This document shows positions 43,501 through 51,016 of a stretch of 64,000 nt of DNA, in pieces (position 1 is the first letter of the stretch; the number at the start of each line of letters is the position of its first letter). Made by a program: the position numbers and the translations under genes. The notes beneath the pieces were generated by a model, which was given only the letters and a program-made list of their open reading frames with translations, did not search any database and was not told where the DNA came from. This DNA comes from an uncultured Acetatifactor sp. (lineage in GTDB: Bacteria > Bacillota > Clostridia > Lachnospirales > Lachnospiraceae). The stretch covers positions 62,001 to 126,000 of the forward strand of contig CAJTOJ010000001.1 of NCBI GenBank assembly GCA_910577665.1, in the 5' to 3' direction.

Positions 43501-45830
43501 ACGAAGCCCAGAGACTGGCCCTGGCACAAAGCTATATCCAGGAACTGCAGGCTTATGTGGATAATATGGCGTCAAAGCATGAGGAAGTACATGCCAGTGG
43601 CAAAAACAGCCAGGTAGATCTTGCATATGATGAGCAGAACTGTATCCTGGGGGCTACGGATATCCTGCTGGATACCATGATGCTTTCCCTGCCTGCCAAG
43701 CAGATTCTGGCGGGAACCGGCTCTGGATCCGTGCAGGAGAAGGCAGACAGACTGGTAAGCTCCATGGACGCCATGGAAGATATGATCTATCTGTTCTACC
43801 AGCACAAAGGACTGAACAAGAATGCGGAAGCCCAGGTGGATCAGATACCGGGCAGACACCTGAACATCCGTTACCAGAGAATGTTCTCCGGTGCTTTCAT
43901 GTATGCAGCAGGGAACCACATCGGTATCGAGTGGGGATCTACATCCGGCATGGTGGGGGCTTCCCCGGTGCAGGCTGACAGTGAAGGCAGATATGTGAGC
44001 GGGTCCTATTTCGGATGGGGTATTGCCCATGAGATCGGGCACTGCATCAACCAGGGTGCATATGCCATTGCGGAAGTCACCAACAATTATTTTGCCGTAT
44101 TGGCCCAGGCAAGGGATACCAACGACAGCGTGCGTTTCAAATATGACGATGTCTATCAGAAGGTGGCTTCTGGTACAAAAGGGGCAGCATCCAACGTATT
44201 TACCCGTCTTGGTATGTACTGGCAGCTTCATCTGGCTTATGACAGAGGGTATAATTATAAGACTTACGAAGATTACAAGACACAGCTGGATAACCTGTTC
44301 TTTGCCAGGGTGGATACCTATGCCAGGACACCAGGGAGGGCACCTGCCCCAGGCGGGGTGGCGCTGGTACTGGAAGGAGATACGGACCAGAAGCTGATGC
44401 GTCTTTCCTGCGCAGCTGCAAATAGGAATATCCTGGAGTTCTTTGAACGCTGGGGTATGACACCGGATGCAGGCACAAGGGCTTATGCGGAGCAGTTTGC
44501 AGCCGAGACCAGGGCGATCTGTTATGTCAATGATGAAGCCAGGGTCTACAGTCTTACAGGTACAGGCAGTATGCTAGGCACGGCGGGAAATGTGGAAGCA
44601 GTTGGGGATATGGTAATATCCCAGATCAACACAGAAGTCATGAACCAGGTGGATATTACGCTTGGCTCTAAAAACATAGCTACAGAAGACATCCTGGGTT
44701 ACGAGGTGGTCAGATGTACCATCTCGGGAGGACAGACCCAGAAGGAAGCGGTAGGTTTTGTGGACAGGCCGGAGGGAACCTTCTGTGATACTCTTCCTGT
44801 CAACAACCGGGTGGTATGGTATGAAATCACACTGATTGACAAATACCTGAACCGATCGGCAGTGAAGAGCCTGGATCCTTTAAAGGTAGAACATGATGGC
44901 AGCCTGGAAAAATCCATGTGGACAGCCAGTACAGAAGGGATGATAGCATTGGGAGAGCAGGAGGATGCTTCCGATGCCACGGAAGAATCCCCTTGTGAAC
45001 CTCCCAGGGAGAATCCGGCAAATCTGCTTATTGACAACAATGTCAGCACGGTCTTCAAAGCAAATGCCATGGAAAACGCTGCATTTACCATGGAGTTCAA
45101 CAGGACACTGACTATTTCAGGCTTTAAGTATACTCTGGGAGAAAGTGTACCCAAGGGGGGCTATGAGATCCAGGTGCGCACAGAGCAGGGATGGGTTAAG
45201 GCCGCAGAAGGGCAGTTCGGACAGGAAGCCGGTATGTCCCATACCATTTATTTTGAAAACGGAAAGAAAGATTATGTGAGTACCTACGCGGCTTCCGCTG
45301 TAAGACTGATCCTTACAGGGAAGGGACTGAAGCCGGTTGCCATAGCAGAACTGGATGTACTGGGTGTGATAGGGGACAATGTGGACTTTGCAGGCACACA
45401 AGATGGAACAACAGCCATCGGGAAGCTGCAAAGCGACTTTACCTACAGCCAGGATAACCAGTCCCATGTGATCCCTGCCGGTTCCGTTGTATTTACCGGC
45501 ACTTACAAAGGAAATCCTGCGTACAATGTAGTAGTGCTCTATGACCAGAATGGCAGCATCATAGGTGGTACGGATGAAGAAGGGAACCTGAAGGCCCAGC
45601 AGATCATCCTGGCAGATGTGGCAGCAGAAGGCCCTATACAGAATGTGTACAGCGGTACCTGGATATACTGGATCGAACCCGGACAGCAGGCTGCTTTGAA
45701 AAACTGTAAGGTGCGGGCAGAACTCTACCGGGTCAATGATGCCATGACCAATGAAGGACAACGGCTGGTAAGCGATTCACTGTCTGTTACAGTACCGGCG
45801 ACCCTGCCACCCATAAGTATAAACAATTGA
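40572..45830 (+). CDS. Secreted multidomain M60-family metallopeptidase with N-terminal dockerin and FN3/discoidin-like modules
   Basis: 1752 residues, exported (signal KKQIAYLLAVAMFFNMGSVGYAA). In order: short linker; a carboxypeptidase-regulatory-like module (about 70-170); a dockerin-like pair (VGDVNGDGKIDLADRSKL and CDLNGDGVVDLVDLEYF, about 190-245); an immunoglobulin/cohesin-like stretch; two FN3 domains (about 425-600); a discoidin/NPCBM-like domain (about 610-775); the M60 catalytic core with zinc site HEIGHCINQGAYAIAEVTNN (H1153, H1157, E1168); then FN3- and discoidin-like modules. M60 enzymes attack O-glycosylated mucins. GTG 40572 is preferred to ATG 40566: it keeps the GGGAGGTAT-N4-start spacing of other genes here, whereas the ATG would touch the Shine-Dalgarno. 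Confidence 0.88.
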   Translation: MKKQIAYLLAVAMFFNMGSVGYAAQSDTAGQTIEGNGNLPGQDSVSQSDAAVTPSDTLPADNPGTGSGSAGWVTGDVGQVTVSIGAALELKKPVTFTVKLVDAQGSSLTDSVVIGGRQEDGSRLAQESQTRFERLAAGEYTLSVSAQGFSSYTQVLSVRNKAYAVNLMTGFPKLEGVVFQADTPHPGVLLVGDVNGDGKIDLADRSKLMEAIDGGTYSESCDLNGDGVVDLVDLEYFTIGYNETRHTLACEEVSISPLVVSGVAANGTTVTGGSLADALEGRGSVSLKPAADKEITQENPVTLEFDFWGTGDMNQMDGFILETAGDNHIRSGRLEIIYEENGIQQGPVEIPVPEEGVYPLLRGNEGVTIERHNGAIWINLGSQIAVKKITFTITGMTTNPTLAEISKVEFVNGMGDRIPDPEMDIPENLTATASSKKVSLSWNPCVNVTGYEVLVKQGDRQETVMVNKNAFDLTSFGGRELVNYQEYRIQVQSVNGTWRSGYGPEETAVPKPNGKPDKPDGVSARGKYQSIVVSWKNMKDTLTYNLYYKESTASEYQKIADIQGNTYTLRELKDLTEYTIYVTGVNELGESGPSLAVSAKTTDMNPAVVPKYNLINTGAKGEAGSHIIGAAASGKMYDSPLDTKSGTAWGTVDHDPASYYYKGTWDDGGFNPMRPQHGLTYEFDQAYKMDTIALQEIEAQDMAYSYAKVRYWDAAGTQTDLGNVSIQQRSDKEGRIYYVLKLPQAVELKKIQFGLARYLADGNVPITVSEVYFYYYDTLMDEIMALYADDLHTTLRPDVTQVHIDALRTKVNTVDPVSGEYHPDRELLEQELATAEAILKDTRLGGAVIVHNTISTREAGRGFSGLNAWQPLGVTVAAQEEIMVYVGHNTRKTGDATNLQLVATQYHAESGTVSKEIASLKVGPNKVTVPKLWSVSEYESGGALYVQYTGDNPEDRYAVRVSGGVQVPRLDLYQVTDEAQRLALAQSYIQELQAYVDNMASKHEEVHASGKNSQVDLAYDEQNCILGATDILLDTMMLSLPAKQILAGTGSGSVQEKADRLVSSMDAMEDMIYLFYQHKGLNKNAEAQVDQIPGRHLNIRYQRMFSGAFMYAAGNHIGIEWGSTSGMVGASPVQADSEGRYVSGSYFGWGIAHEIGHCINQGAYAIAEVTNNYFAVLAQARDTNDSVRFKYDDVYQKVASGTKGAASNVFTRLGMYWQLHLAYDRGYNYKTYEDYKTQLDNLFFARVDTYARTPGRAPAPGGVALVLEGDTDQKLMRLSCAAANRNILEFFERWGMTPDAGTRAYAEQFAAETRAICYVNDEARVYSLTGTGSMLGTAGNVEAVGDMVISQINTEVMNQVDITLGSKNIATEDILGYEVVRCTISGGQTQKEAVGFVDRPEGTFCDTLPVNNRVVWYEITLIDKYLNRSAVKSLDPLKVEHDGSLEKSMWTASTEGMIALGEQEDASDATEESPCEPPRENPANLLIDNNVSTVFKANAMENAAFTMEFNRTLTISGFKYTLGESVPKGGYEIQVRTEQGWVKAAEGQFGQEAGMSHTIYFENGKKDYVSTYAASAVRLILTGKGLKPVAIAELDVLGVIGDNVDFAGTQDGTTAIGKLQSDFTYSQDNQSHVIPAGSVVFTGTYKGNPAYNVVVLYDQNGSIIGGTDEEGNLKAQQIILADVAAEGPIQNVYSGTWIYWIEPGQQAALKNCKVRAELYRVNDAMTNEGQRLVSDSLSVTVPATLPPISINN

Positions 45831-45905
45831 GATAAGCTGTAGAAAAATACCGGGGGACAGACCGGTGTCTTAGGGGAACGTAAGAAGGGATGTGAGGATG
45901 GATCC

Positions 45906-46946
45906 ATGAGAAAGTTTAAAAAGTATATAACAGTGGCAATGTCCATCTTCATGGCCTTGTTCCTGATGTTTCATATGGTGTCCCGCGTCTTTGCAGAGAG
46001 TGGGGATGGTTTTGCGCTGGATGAGGCGGGTAATGTCACATTGCTGTCAGAACATGCTGCCAAGGAAGGGGTATCTTCCTTACAGTTTTCCCTGGTGGTG
46101 GATGCACCTGCCACAGCCCAGGTAACATTTGCATTTGCCGATAGCAATGCCAGTGTATGTGAATACAGCTATAATGCCCAAGACAAAGTACTGAATGTGT
46201 ATATGGCCGGGAGAAATGCCCTGTTTGCGGAAAATGCAGATTCCCTGTCTCTGGGCCGGATCCAGGTGACGGATCCGGCAGGTACAGGAGGAACTGTGAC
46301 GGTCAGTGTGGCAGGTGACTCCTTGAAATATGTGTATGGCTCTGATCTGAAGACCATGGAAGGGGTGGAACTTCCCGGGGATGTACTGCTGGGCAGCATA
46401 AATCCTGAACCCACACAGACACCCAGGCCTACCGATCCGCCAAAACCCCCCGAACAACAGGATACTGGCAATGACAATACCAATACCAATACCAATACCA
46501 ATACAGACAATGCACCAATATTGCCTTCCGCCACGCCTACTTCTGCACCGGTGGCCACTCCGGGGAGTGGATTTGCAGGTGGTACCAGTCGGCCCACAGG
46601 TACCGGTTCTCCCCAGGAGACAGCCCCCGGATCCGGGACGGAACCTGAGGAGCCGTCCCAAGAGGAACAGCCAGAGGAGGGGGAAAGCACCATGTCGCCT
46701 TTTCCAGAAGGGAAAGAAGACATGCCAGCACCTGGTGGAGATATCCCGTCTTCCGGACAGAAGGACGGCGGGTGGACAAAACCAGATGAAGTAGAGACCA
46801 TTGCCATGGTAGTCATGGCGGCTGTAGGCGCTGAATTTACCTTCACTGGCGTGATGGTGAAAAAAGCATTGAAACCCGGCAGGAAACGATATCGCCGCAC
46901 CACATCCGGATATGGATATGCCGGATCACCGCGCAGAAATTTCTGA
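45906..46946 (+). CDS. Membrane-tethered surface protein with cohesin-like domain
   Basis: 346 residues. Signal peptide (YITVAMSIFMALFLMFHMVSRVFA), then a ~125-residue beta-rich domain: SLQFSLVVDAPATAQVTFAF, LNVYMAGRNALFAENADSLSLGRIQV and GGTVTVSVAGDSLKYV, which in layout (f/l.y.yn..g.l.iy.ag...lf...dslslG.i.v) resembles cohesins. A Pro/Thr/Gly-rich linker follows (about 165-290), including (Asn-Thr)n from an AATACC repeat, and one membrane helix near the C-terminus (ETIAMVVMAAVGAEFTFTGVMV) with a basic tail KPGRKRYRR. Start set by GAGGAT. It lies 75 bases after the dockerin-bearing peptidase. The cohesin assignment is by pattern, not alignment. Confidence 0.75.
   Translation: MRKFKKYITVAMSIFMALFLMFHMVSRVFAESGDGFALDEAGNVTLLSEHAAKEGVSSLQFSLVVDAPATAQVTFAFADSNASVCEYSYNAQDKVLNVYMAGRNALFAENADSLSLGRIQVTDPAGTGGTVTVSVAGDSLKYVYGSDLKTMEGVELPGDVLLGSINPEPTQTPRPTDPPKPPEQQDTGNDNTNTNTNTNTDNAPILPSATPTSAPVATPGSGFAGGTSRPTGTGSPQETAPGSGTEPEEPSQEEQPEEGESTMSPFPEGKEDMPAPGGDIPSSGQKDGGWTKPDEVETIAMVVMAAVGAEFTFTGVMVKKALKPGRKRYRRTTSGYGYAGSPRRNF
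46476..46505 (+). repeat. AATACC microsatellite in the linker of the surface protein gene
   Basis: Four exact AATACC units plus one AATACA, encoding alternating Asn-Thr in the linker. Unit length six keeps the frame, so slippage would vary linker length without breaking the protein. Confidence 0.8.
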
Positions 46947-46965
46947 AAGGTTCGCATCTTTACGT

Positions 46966-46994
46966 TTGCCTTTTTACAATAACCGTGCTATAAT
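46966..46994 (+). promoter_or_regulatory. Probable promoter of the chemotaxis receptor gene
   Basis: TTGCCT (46966-46971) and a perfect TATAAT (46989-46994) with a 17-base spacer, 90 bases before the receptor start. Confidence 0.6.
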
Positions 46995-47082
46995 ACTTGA
47001 ATGAAAGGGTAGGGGACCAGTATGGCTGTCTGGGATACCGGACCGGATGCCCGAAAGAACGAGCAAGGAGATGTGGAGAGAG

Positions 47083-48801
47083 ATGAAAGACAAAAGATTT
47101 GGTGGTTTAAATCTGAAGATGTATCTGCTGTCAGTGGTACCTGCCGTGCTGTTGGGAGTGCTTATCTTCGTGGTCAGCAGTGTCCAGCTCAAGGCGAGCC
47201 TGCAGTCCATGGTGGAGAACCGGCTGGCAGTGGTCTGTGAGACCGTAAGAAGTGCCTATGACTCCCTTATGGAAGGGGACTGGGCATATGACGAGTCCAC
47301 TGACAGCTTTACAAAAGGAGGACAGGATCTGTATGCCACATATGGACTGATGGATGATATTGCAGCAAATAACGATATTCACCTCAGTCTCTTTTACGGA
47401 GATATCCGTAGGATGACCACCATACTGGAGGATAACGGAGAGCGTCTGGTGGGATCAAAGCCAGTTGCGGAAGCCATCAGCAAGGTGCTGAACCAGGGCG
47501 GTGATTATTTCAACACCAATGCCGTGGTAAATGGTGATGCTTATTACAGCTATTTTAAGCCTTTGAAAAATGCAGATGGCAAAGTAGTAGGTATGGTTTT
47601 TGCAGGAATTCCCCGGGAGATCGTGACAAAGGTCATCAACCAGTCCATGGGTTCTATTCTGATTGTGACAGTGATTCTGCTGGTGGTGGTAGTTGTCCTG
47701 GTGTCATTCCTGATCGGCAACCTGGTGCGTACCATTACCAATTGTGTGGAATCCGTGGTTTCCCTGGAATCCGGTAATCTGAATGTCCGTGCGGCTGTAG
47801 GCTACTTTAACAAGAAAGATGAGCTGGGGAAGCTGGCTAATTCCATCAATGGAATGGCAGACAAGCTGAAGCAGGTGATCGGGGAGATCCGTTCCAGCAC
47901 GGGCGTGATGAAGGAGAATTCCGATGCATTGGCCGGTGTGGCAGAGAATACCAATACATCCATCAATGAGGTGTCCAGGGCAATTGAGGATGTGGCACAT
48001 GGTGCTACCTCCCAGGCTGGGGATACCCAGGAGGCTGCCATCAGCATCGAGACCATGGGGATGTCCTTAGAGGCCATTGTGGGGGATGTAAATGCACTGG
48101 CTTCCGCCGCAGAGCAGTCCCAGAATACCAGTAAGAGGGCTGAGACAGCCATGGGTGAGCTGATCAATATTAATATGCAGACCAAGGAATCTGTGGAGAA
48201 AATAGTGAAGCAGGCAGAGACCAATGTGAGTGCGGCTTCCAGGATCCAGGAAGTGGTGAATGTGATCAGTGACATTGCCTCCCAGACCAATCTGCTCAGT
48301 CTCAATGCCAGCATAGAGGCAGCCCGGGCAGGAGAGCAGGGCAAGGGATTCGGTGTTGTGGCCCTGGAGGTGGGGAAACTGGCCGAAGACAGTTCCAAGA
48401 GTGCCGCTGAGATCGAGAAGATTATCAAGGAACTGGTAGAGAATATATCCGAGACATCCCAGCTGACAGCAGTGCTGGATGACAATACCAAGAATCAGAT
48501 CGACAAATTGCAGGATACCAGGAAAGACTTTGACAGCGTGCTCATGAATGTGGATAAGATGTTCGAGAATACCATGGCTGTACAGTCAGAAATTGACAAG
48601 ATTAACGAGATCCGCAAGAAGATCCAGATGGTCACAGAGAACCTGTCTGCCCTTTCCGAGGAGAATGCGGCTGCCAGCGAGGAGACTACGGCATCTGCCA
48701 ATATGGTGGTGCAGTCCATGGATCAGTTGAACGATGCCACCCAGGAGATCAGTGCCCTGGCGGCCAGGCTGACAGATATCATTTCTTATTTCCGAGATTG
48801 A
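47083..48801 (+). CDS. Methyl-accepting chemotaxis protein
   Basis: 572 residues. Membrane helix 1 (MYLLSVVPAVLLGVLIFVVSSV, about 12-33), an extracytoplasmic Cache-type sensor (about 40-185, with NGDAYYSYFKPLKNADGKVVGMVFAGIP), helix 2 (ILIVTVILLVVVVVLVSFLIGNLV), HAMP (about 215-270) and a long coiled-coil signalling domain whose hairpin tip reads ISDIASQTNLLSLNASIEAARAGEQGKGFGVVALEVGKLAEDSSKSA. It senses an unknown ligand and acts on CheA. Start choice is uncertain among ATGs at 47047, 47071 and 47083; GGAG before 47083 and the basic start MKDKRFGGL favour that one. Confidence 0.92.
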   Translation: MKDKRFGGLNLKMYLLSVVPAVLLGVLIFVVSSVQLKASLQSMVENRLAVVCETVRSAYDSLMEGDWAYDESTDSFTKGGQDLYATYGLMDDIAANNDIHLSLFYGDIRRMTTILEDNGERLVGSKPVAEAISKVLNQGGDYFNTNAVVNGDAYYSYFKPLKNADGKVVGMVFAGIPREIVTKVINQSMGSILIVTVILLVVVVVLVSFLIGNLVRTITNCVESVVSLESGNLNVRAAVGYFNKKDELGKLANSINGMADKLKQVIGEIRSSTGVMKENSDALAGVAENTNTSINEVSRAIEDVAHGATSQAGDTQEAAISIETMGMSLEAIVGDVNALASAAEQSQNTSKRAETAMGELININMQTKESVEKIVKQAETNVSAASRIQEVVNVISDIASQTNLLSLNASIEAARAGEQGKGFGVVALEVGKLAEDSSKSAAEIEKIIKELVENISETSQLTAVLDDNTKNQIDKLQDTRKDFDSVLMNVDKMFENTMAVQSEIDKINEIRKKIQMVTENLSALSEENAAASEETTASANMVVQSMDQLNDATQEISALAARLTDIISYFRD

Positions 48802-48847
48802 TGTCTGTTATAGGAAAAACCGTTTATATGGACGGAAGCATTTGAAA

Positions 48848-48889
48848 GAAGACCAGCAGTCCCTGTCTGGGACAGGACTGCTGGTCTTC
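48848..48889 (+). terminator. Long hairpin after the chemotaxis receptor gene
   Basis: A 19-base-pair stem with one bulged C between 48848-48867 and 48871-48889 (GAAGACCAGCAGTC...GACTGCTGGTCTTC), three-base loop TGG. No U-run follows on the plus strand. Confidence 0.7.
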
Positions 48890-48970
48890 CAAAAACAATT
48901 CCTGCGAGCAATGAGTCAAGCGTCCGTTGCCTGTAAAGTCAACAAAGCGTTGACTTGGACAGTTGACGAA

Positions 48971-49112
48971 TGCCGCGAGGGGTGCATAGCGCTGGTGGCG
49001 CATGATCAGCGCCGACCGAAGCGAAGACCACATACCCCATTGCTCTGTAGCGCTGCAAGATTGATGGCCGTGTGCTTTAGCACGCTTTACTTCGCAGCGG
49101 GGTTGTTGACTT
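48971..49112 (-). repeat. Second intergenic repeat family, copy A (minus orientation)
   Basis: On the minus strand it reads AAGTCAACAACCCCGCTGC, then GGGGTATGTGG, CTTCGCTTCGGTCGG, and a block GCTGATCATGCGCC / ACCAGCGCTATGCACCCCTCG, matching copy B at 50806-50904. A perfect 8-base hairpin AAGTCAAC-AAAGC-GTTGACTT lies just beside it (48936-48956). It fills much of the 382-base gap between the receptor gene and the DUF4190 gene, which holds nothing coding. Confidence 0.8.
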
Positions 49113-49183
49113 GAAAGACGATATATGGAGCATGTAGAGAAAACGTAGCAAAGAGCAGAAACATAAAGGGGGATCATGATCAT

Positions 49184-49582
49184 ATGGACGGACAAAATTA
49201 CAACAATGAGACTTCACAGGAACAGCAGAATTTTTACCAGGACAATACATCCAGTATGTCTTATTATGCGCCGGTAAACGAGGATGTGCCGCACAACGCC
49301 AATGGATTACAGATCGGAGGACTGGTGCTTGGCATCCTGTCTATTGTTTTCATCTGTTGCTATGGATATCCCAGCGTGATTTTCGGCGGCATTGGCTTGA
49401 TCCTTTCCATTGTGGGGAACAAGAAAGGAAAACATGGGATTGGAACTGCGGGATTTATCTGCTCCATTATCGGGCTGGTACTGGGTATCATTTCCGCGAT
49501 TTATTACACCATGTATATCGCAGCATTGTTTCAGATGATGCAGACAGGTGATTTCAACATTTATGATCTATATCGGTTCTAA
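49184..49582 (+). CDS. DUF4190-type small membrane protein
   Basis: 132 residues. A polar, Asn/Gln/Tyr-rich N-terminus (QEQQNFYQDNTSSMSYYAPV) precedes two close membrane helices: LQIGGLVLGILSIVFICCYGYPSVIFGGIGLILSIVG and HGIGTAGFICSIIGLVLGIISAIYYTMYIAALF, the DUF4190 pattern. Role unknown; such proteins often accompany envelope or competence genes. The start at 49184 has AAGGGGG about 11 bases upstream. The next gene starts ten bases after its stop, suggesting an operon. Confidence 0.82.
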   Translation: MDGQNYNNETSQEQQNFYQDNTSSMSYYAPVNEDVPHNANGLQIGGLVLGILSIVFICCYGYPSVIFGGIGLILSIVGNKKGKHGIGTAGFICSIIGLVLGIISAIYYTMYIAALFQMMQTGDFNIYDLYRF

Positions 49583-49592
49583 GGGACAGAAG

Positions 49593-50009
49593 ATGGATAA
49601 ACACATCAATGTGTTTTTTTACAGGGCAGGTTTTATACTACTGGGTTTATATGTTCTGGTGGCTCTTGTGATGCGTTTCTACTGGCCATCGGGGATACAG
49701 CTGCCCAAAAGCGGCTGTATCTTCCAGGTTATTCTGGGCATATATTGTCCGGGCTGTGGCGGTACCCGTGCTGTACTGGCTTTTCTACAGGGCCGGATCT
49801 TACAGTCCGTCTGGTATCATCCGCTGATTTTGTATGGTGTAGTGTTTTATCTGCTCTTCATGGTTTCCCAGACAGCTGTGAGGATATTTCCCAGATGCAA
49901 GGGAATGCGATTCCGGGCATGGTATCTGTATGGTGCTTTGGTGCTGACCGGGATGAATTTTATTTTGAAAAATGTGTTAAAACTGTGTTTTGATATCTAT
50001 ATGATCTGA
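49593..50009 (+). CDS. DUF2752 family membrane protein
   Basis: 138 residues with three membrane helices. The family motif is GIYCPGCGGTRAVLAFLQGRILQSVWYHPLILYG at about residue 48: a CPxCGxTR box at the membrane face, characteristic of DUF2752. No catalytic role is known. Start ATG 49593 follows AAGGGACAG; an in-frame ATG 15 codons earlier lies within the end of the DUF4190 gene and is not used. A terminator begins inside the last codons. Confidence 0.88.
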   Translation: MDKHINVFFYRAGFILLGLYVLVALVMRFYWPSGIQLPKSGCIFQVILGIYCPGCGGTRAVLAFLQGRILQSVWYHPLILYGVVFYLLFMVSQTAVRIFPRCKGMRFRAWYLYGALVLTGMNFILKNVLKLCFDIYMI

Positions 50010-50045
50010 GCGGGTCTCTTGAGAAAACAGGGAACCCGCTCTTTT
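50008..50045 (+). terminator. Intrinsic terminator after the DUF2752 gene
   Basis: GAGCGGGT (50008-50015) pairs with ACCCGCTC (50034-50041), 18-base loop, followed by TTTT. It sits between convergent genes. Confidence 0.75.
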
Positions 50046-50051
50046 ACCGGA

Positions 50052-50516
50052 TTACTGAATCTTCAGGTCTTCATCATCCGGCACTTCCCCATGAAGAAAT
50101 GTAATAATGATCTGAATCCGCTTATAGGCCCTGGAATAATTCTCTTTTGCATATTCGGCGGTGATTTCATTATAGCTGCCATTGCTGTAGGCCTCATGGT
50201 AACTGGAGACAGCTTCTGTCATATACTGGCTGGACTCTGCTGACAAGGTCTCCAGATAGTCGAATTCCTCCGGGAAATCCAATGCTGCAAAGGACTGGAA
50301 TGCAAGGTCAAGCTGGTCCAGATAGGTAAGCAGTTCCGTAGTGGCGTTTTCGGACTGTGGGTCAATGCCGTTGATGGAAGTGTCGATCTCAGATATCTGG
50401 GTACAGAATGCATCCACACTGTTCCGGAACTGTGTGAGTTCAGGATCCTTGCCACACGCAGAAAGCAGCCAGACAGCCAGGACCATTGTAAAAAGAGCAC
50501 GTATCTTTATTTTCAC
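50052..50516 (-). CDS. Putative lipoprotein, function unknown
   Basis: 154 residues. A lipoprotein signal peptide KIKIRALFTMVLAVWLLSACG with lipobox LSAC (Cys at about residue 21) precedes an acidic helical domain (FRNSVDAFCTQISEIDTSINGIDPQSENATTELLTYLDQLDLAFQSFAALDFP...). No known domain recognised, although the helical hairpin layout resembles small periplasmic/extracytoplasmic four-helix proteins. The start has GGAGGTAATAACC upstream on the minus strand (GGGAGG about 10 bases before). It is convergent with the DUF2752 gene. Confidence 0.8.
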   Translation of the reverse strand: MKIKIRALFTMVLAVWLLSACGKDPELTQFRNSVDAFCTQISEIDTSINGIDPQSENATTELLTYLDQLDLAFQSFAALDFPEEFDYLETLSAESSQYMTEAVSSYHEAYSNGSYNEITAEYAKENYSRAYKRIQIIITFLHGEVPDDEDLKIQ

Positions 50517-50805
50517 AGGTTATTACCTCCCTGCCTGCATCAGCAGGTATTCGTTTGGAAATTTCATGTTCTTTAAGGGAAAAGCACCTTTAGAATTTAA
50601 CATATTTTAAGCTTTTTCGCAATACTTATACGAGAAAAGGTTAAATCCTCCCCTTTACGACTAAAACAAGTCTGTGGTATGATATAAGGAACTGTTGCGT
50701 AAGCGCGGCGCGCTTTATTTATTGTTTGAGCCGTTTATGTAGCATGACTGGAAGTATGGATGTTAAATACCAGACCGCAGGTCTGGCATCAAAGAGCAGA
50801 TATTG

Positions 50806-50904
50806 AAGTCAACAACCCCGCTGCAAGCAACGGGGTATGTGGCTTTCGCTCCGCTTCGGCCAGTGCTGATCATGTGCCACCAGCGCTATGCACCCCTCGT
50901 GGCA
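50806..50904 (+). repeat. Second intergenic repeat family, copy B (plus orientation)
   Basis: Inverse of copy A: AAGTCAACAACCCCGCTGC, CGGGGTATGTGGC, TTCGCTCCGCTTCGGCCAG, GCTGATCATGTGCC / ACCAGCGCTATGCACCCCTCG. Just upstream is a 7-bp hairpin CCAGACC-GCA-GGTCTGG (50770-50786) and the shared module CAAAGAGCAGATATTGAAGT also seen before ilvB. The 500-base gap between the lipoprotein gene and metH holds only these elements. Confidence 0.8.
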
Positions 50905-51016
50905 AGAGCCAAATGGATGTTGCGCATCCGCTTGTCTCATTGCCCGCGGAAATCAGTGTTCACCAAAGGTGGGCATAGCGGTGTAAAATGACTGGCACAC
51001 ACAAAGAGAGGATTGT

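Noticed and set aside
44023..44397. Short plus-strand frame overlapping the M60 zinc site
   Set aside because: Alternate frame of the peptidase gene without any start signal.
46400..46800. Low-complexity DNA suggesting a CRISPR or tandem repeat array
   Set aside because: Only a short in-frame AATACC run and Pro/Thr-rich coding; no spaced repeats and no cas genes in the window.
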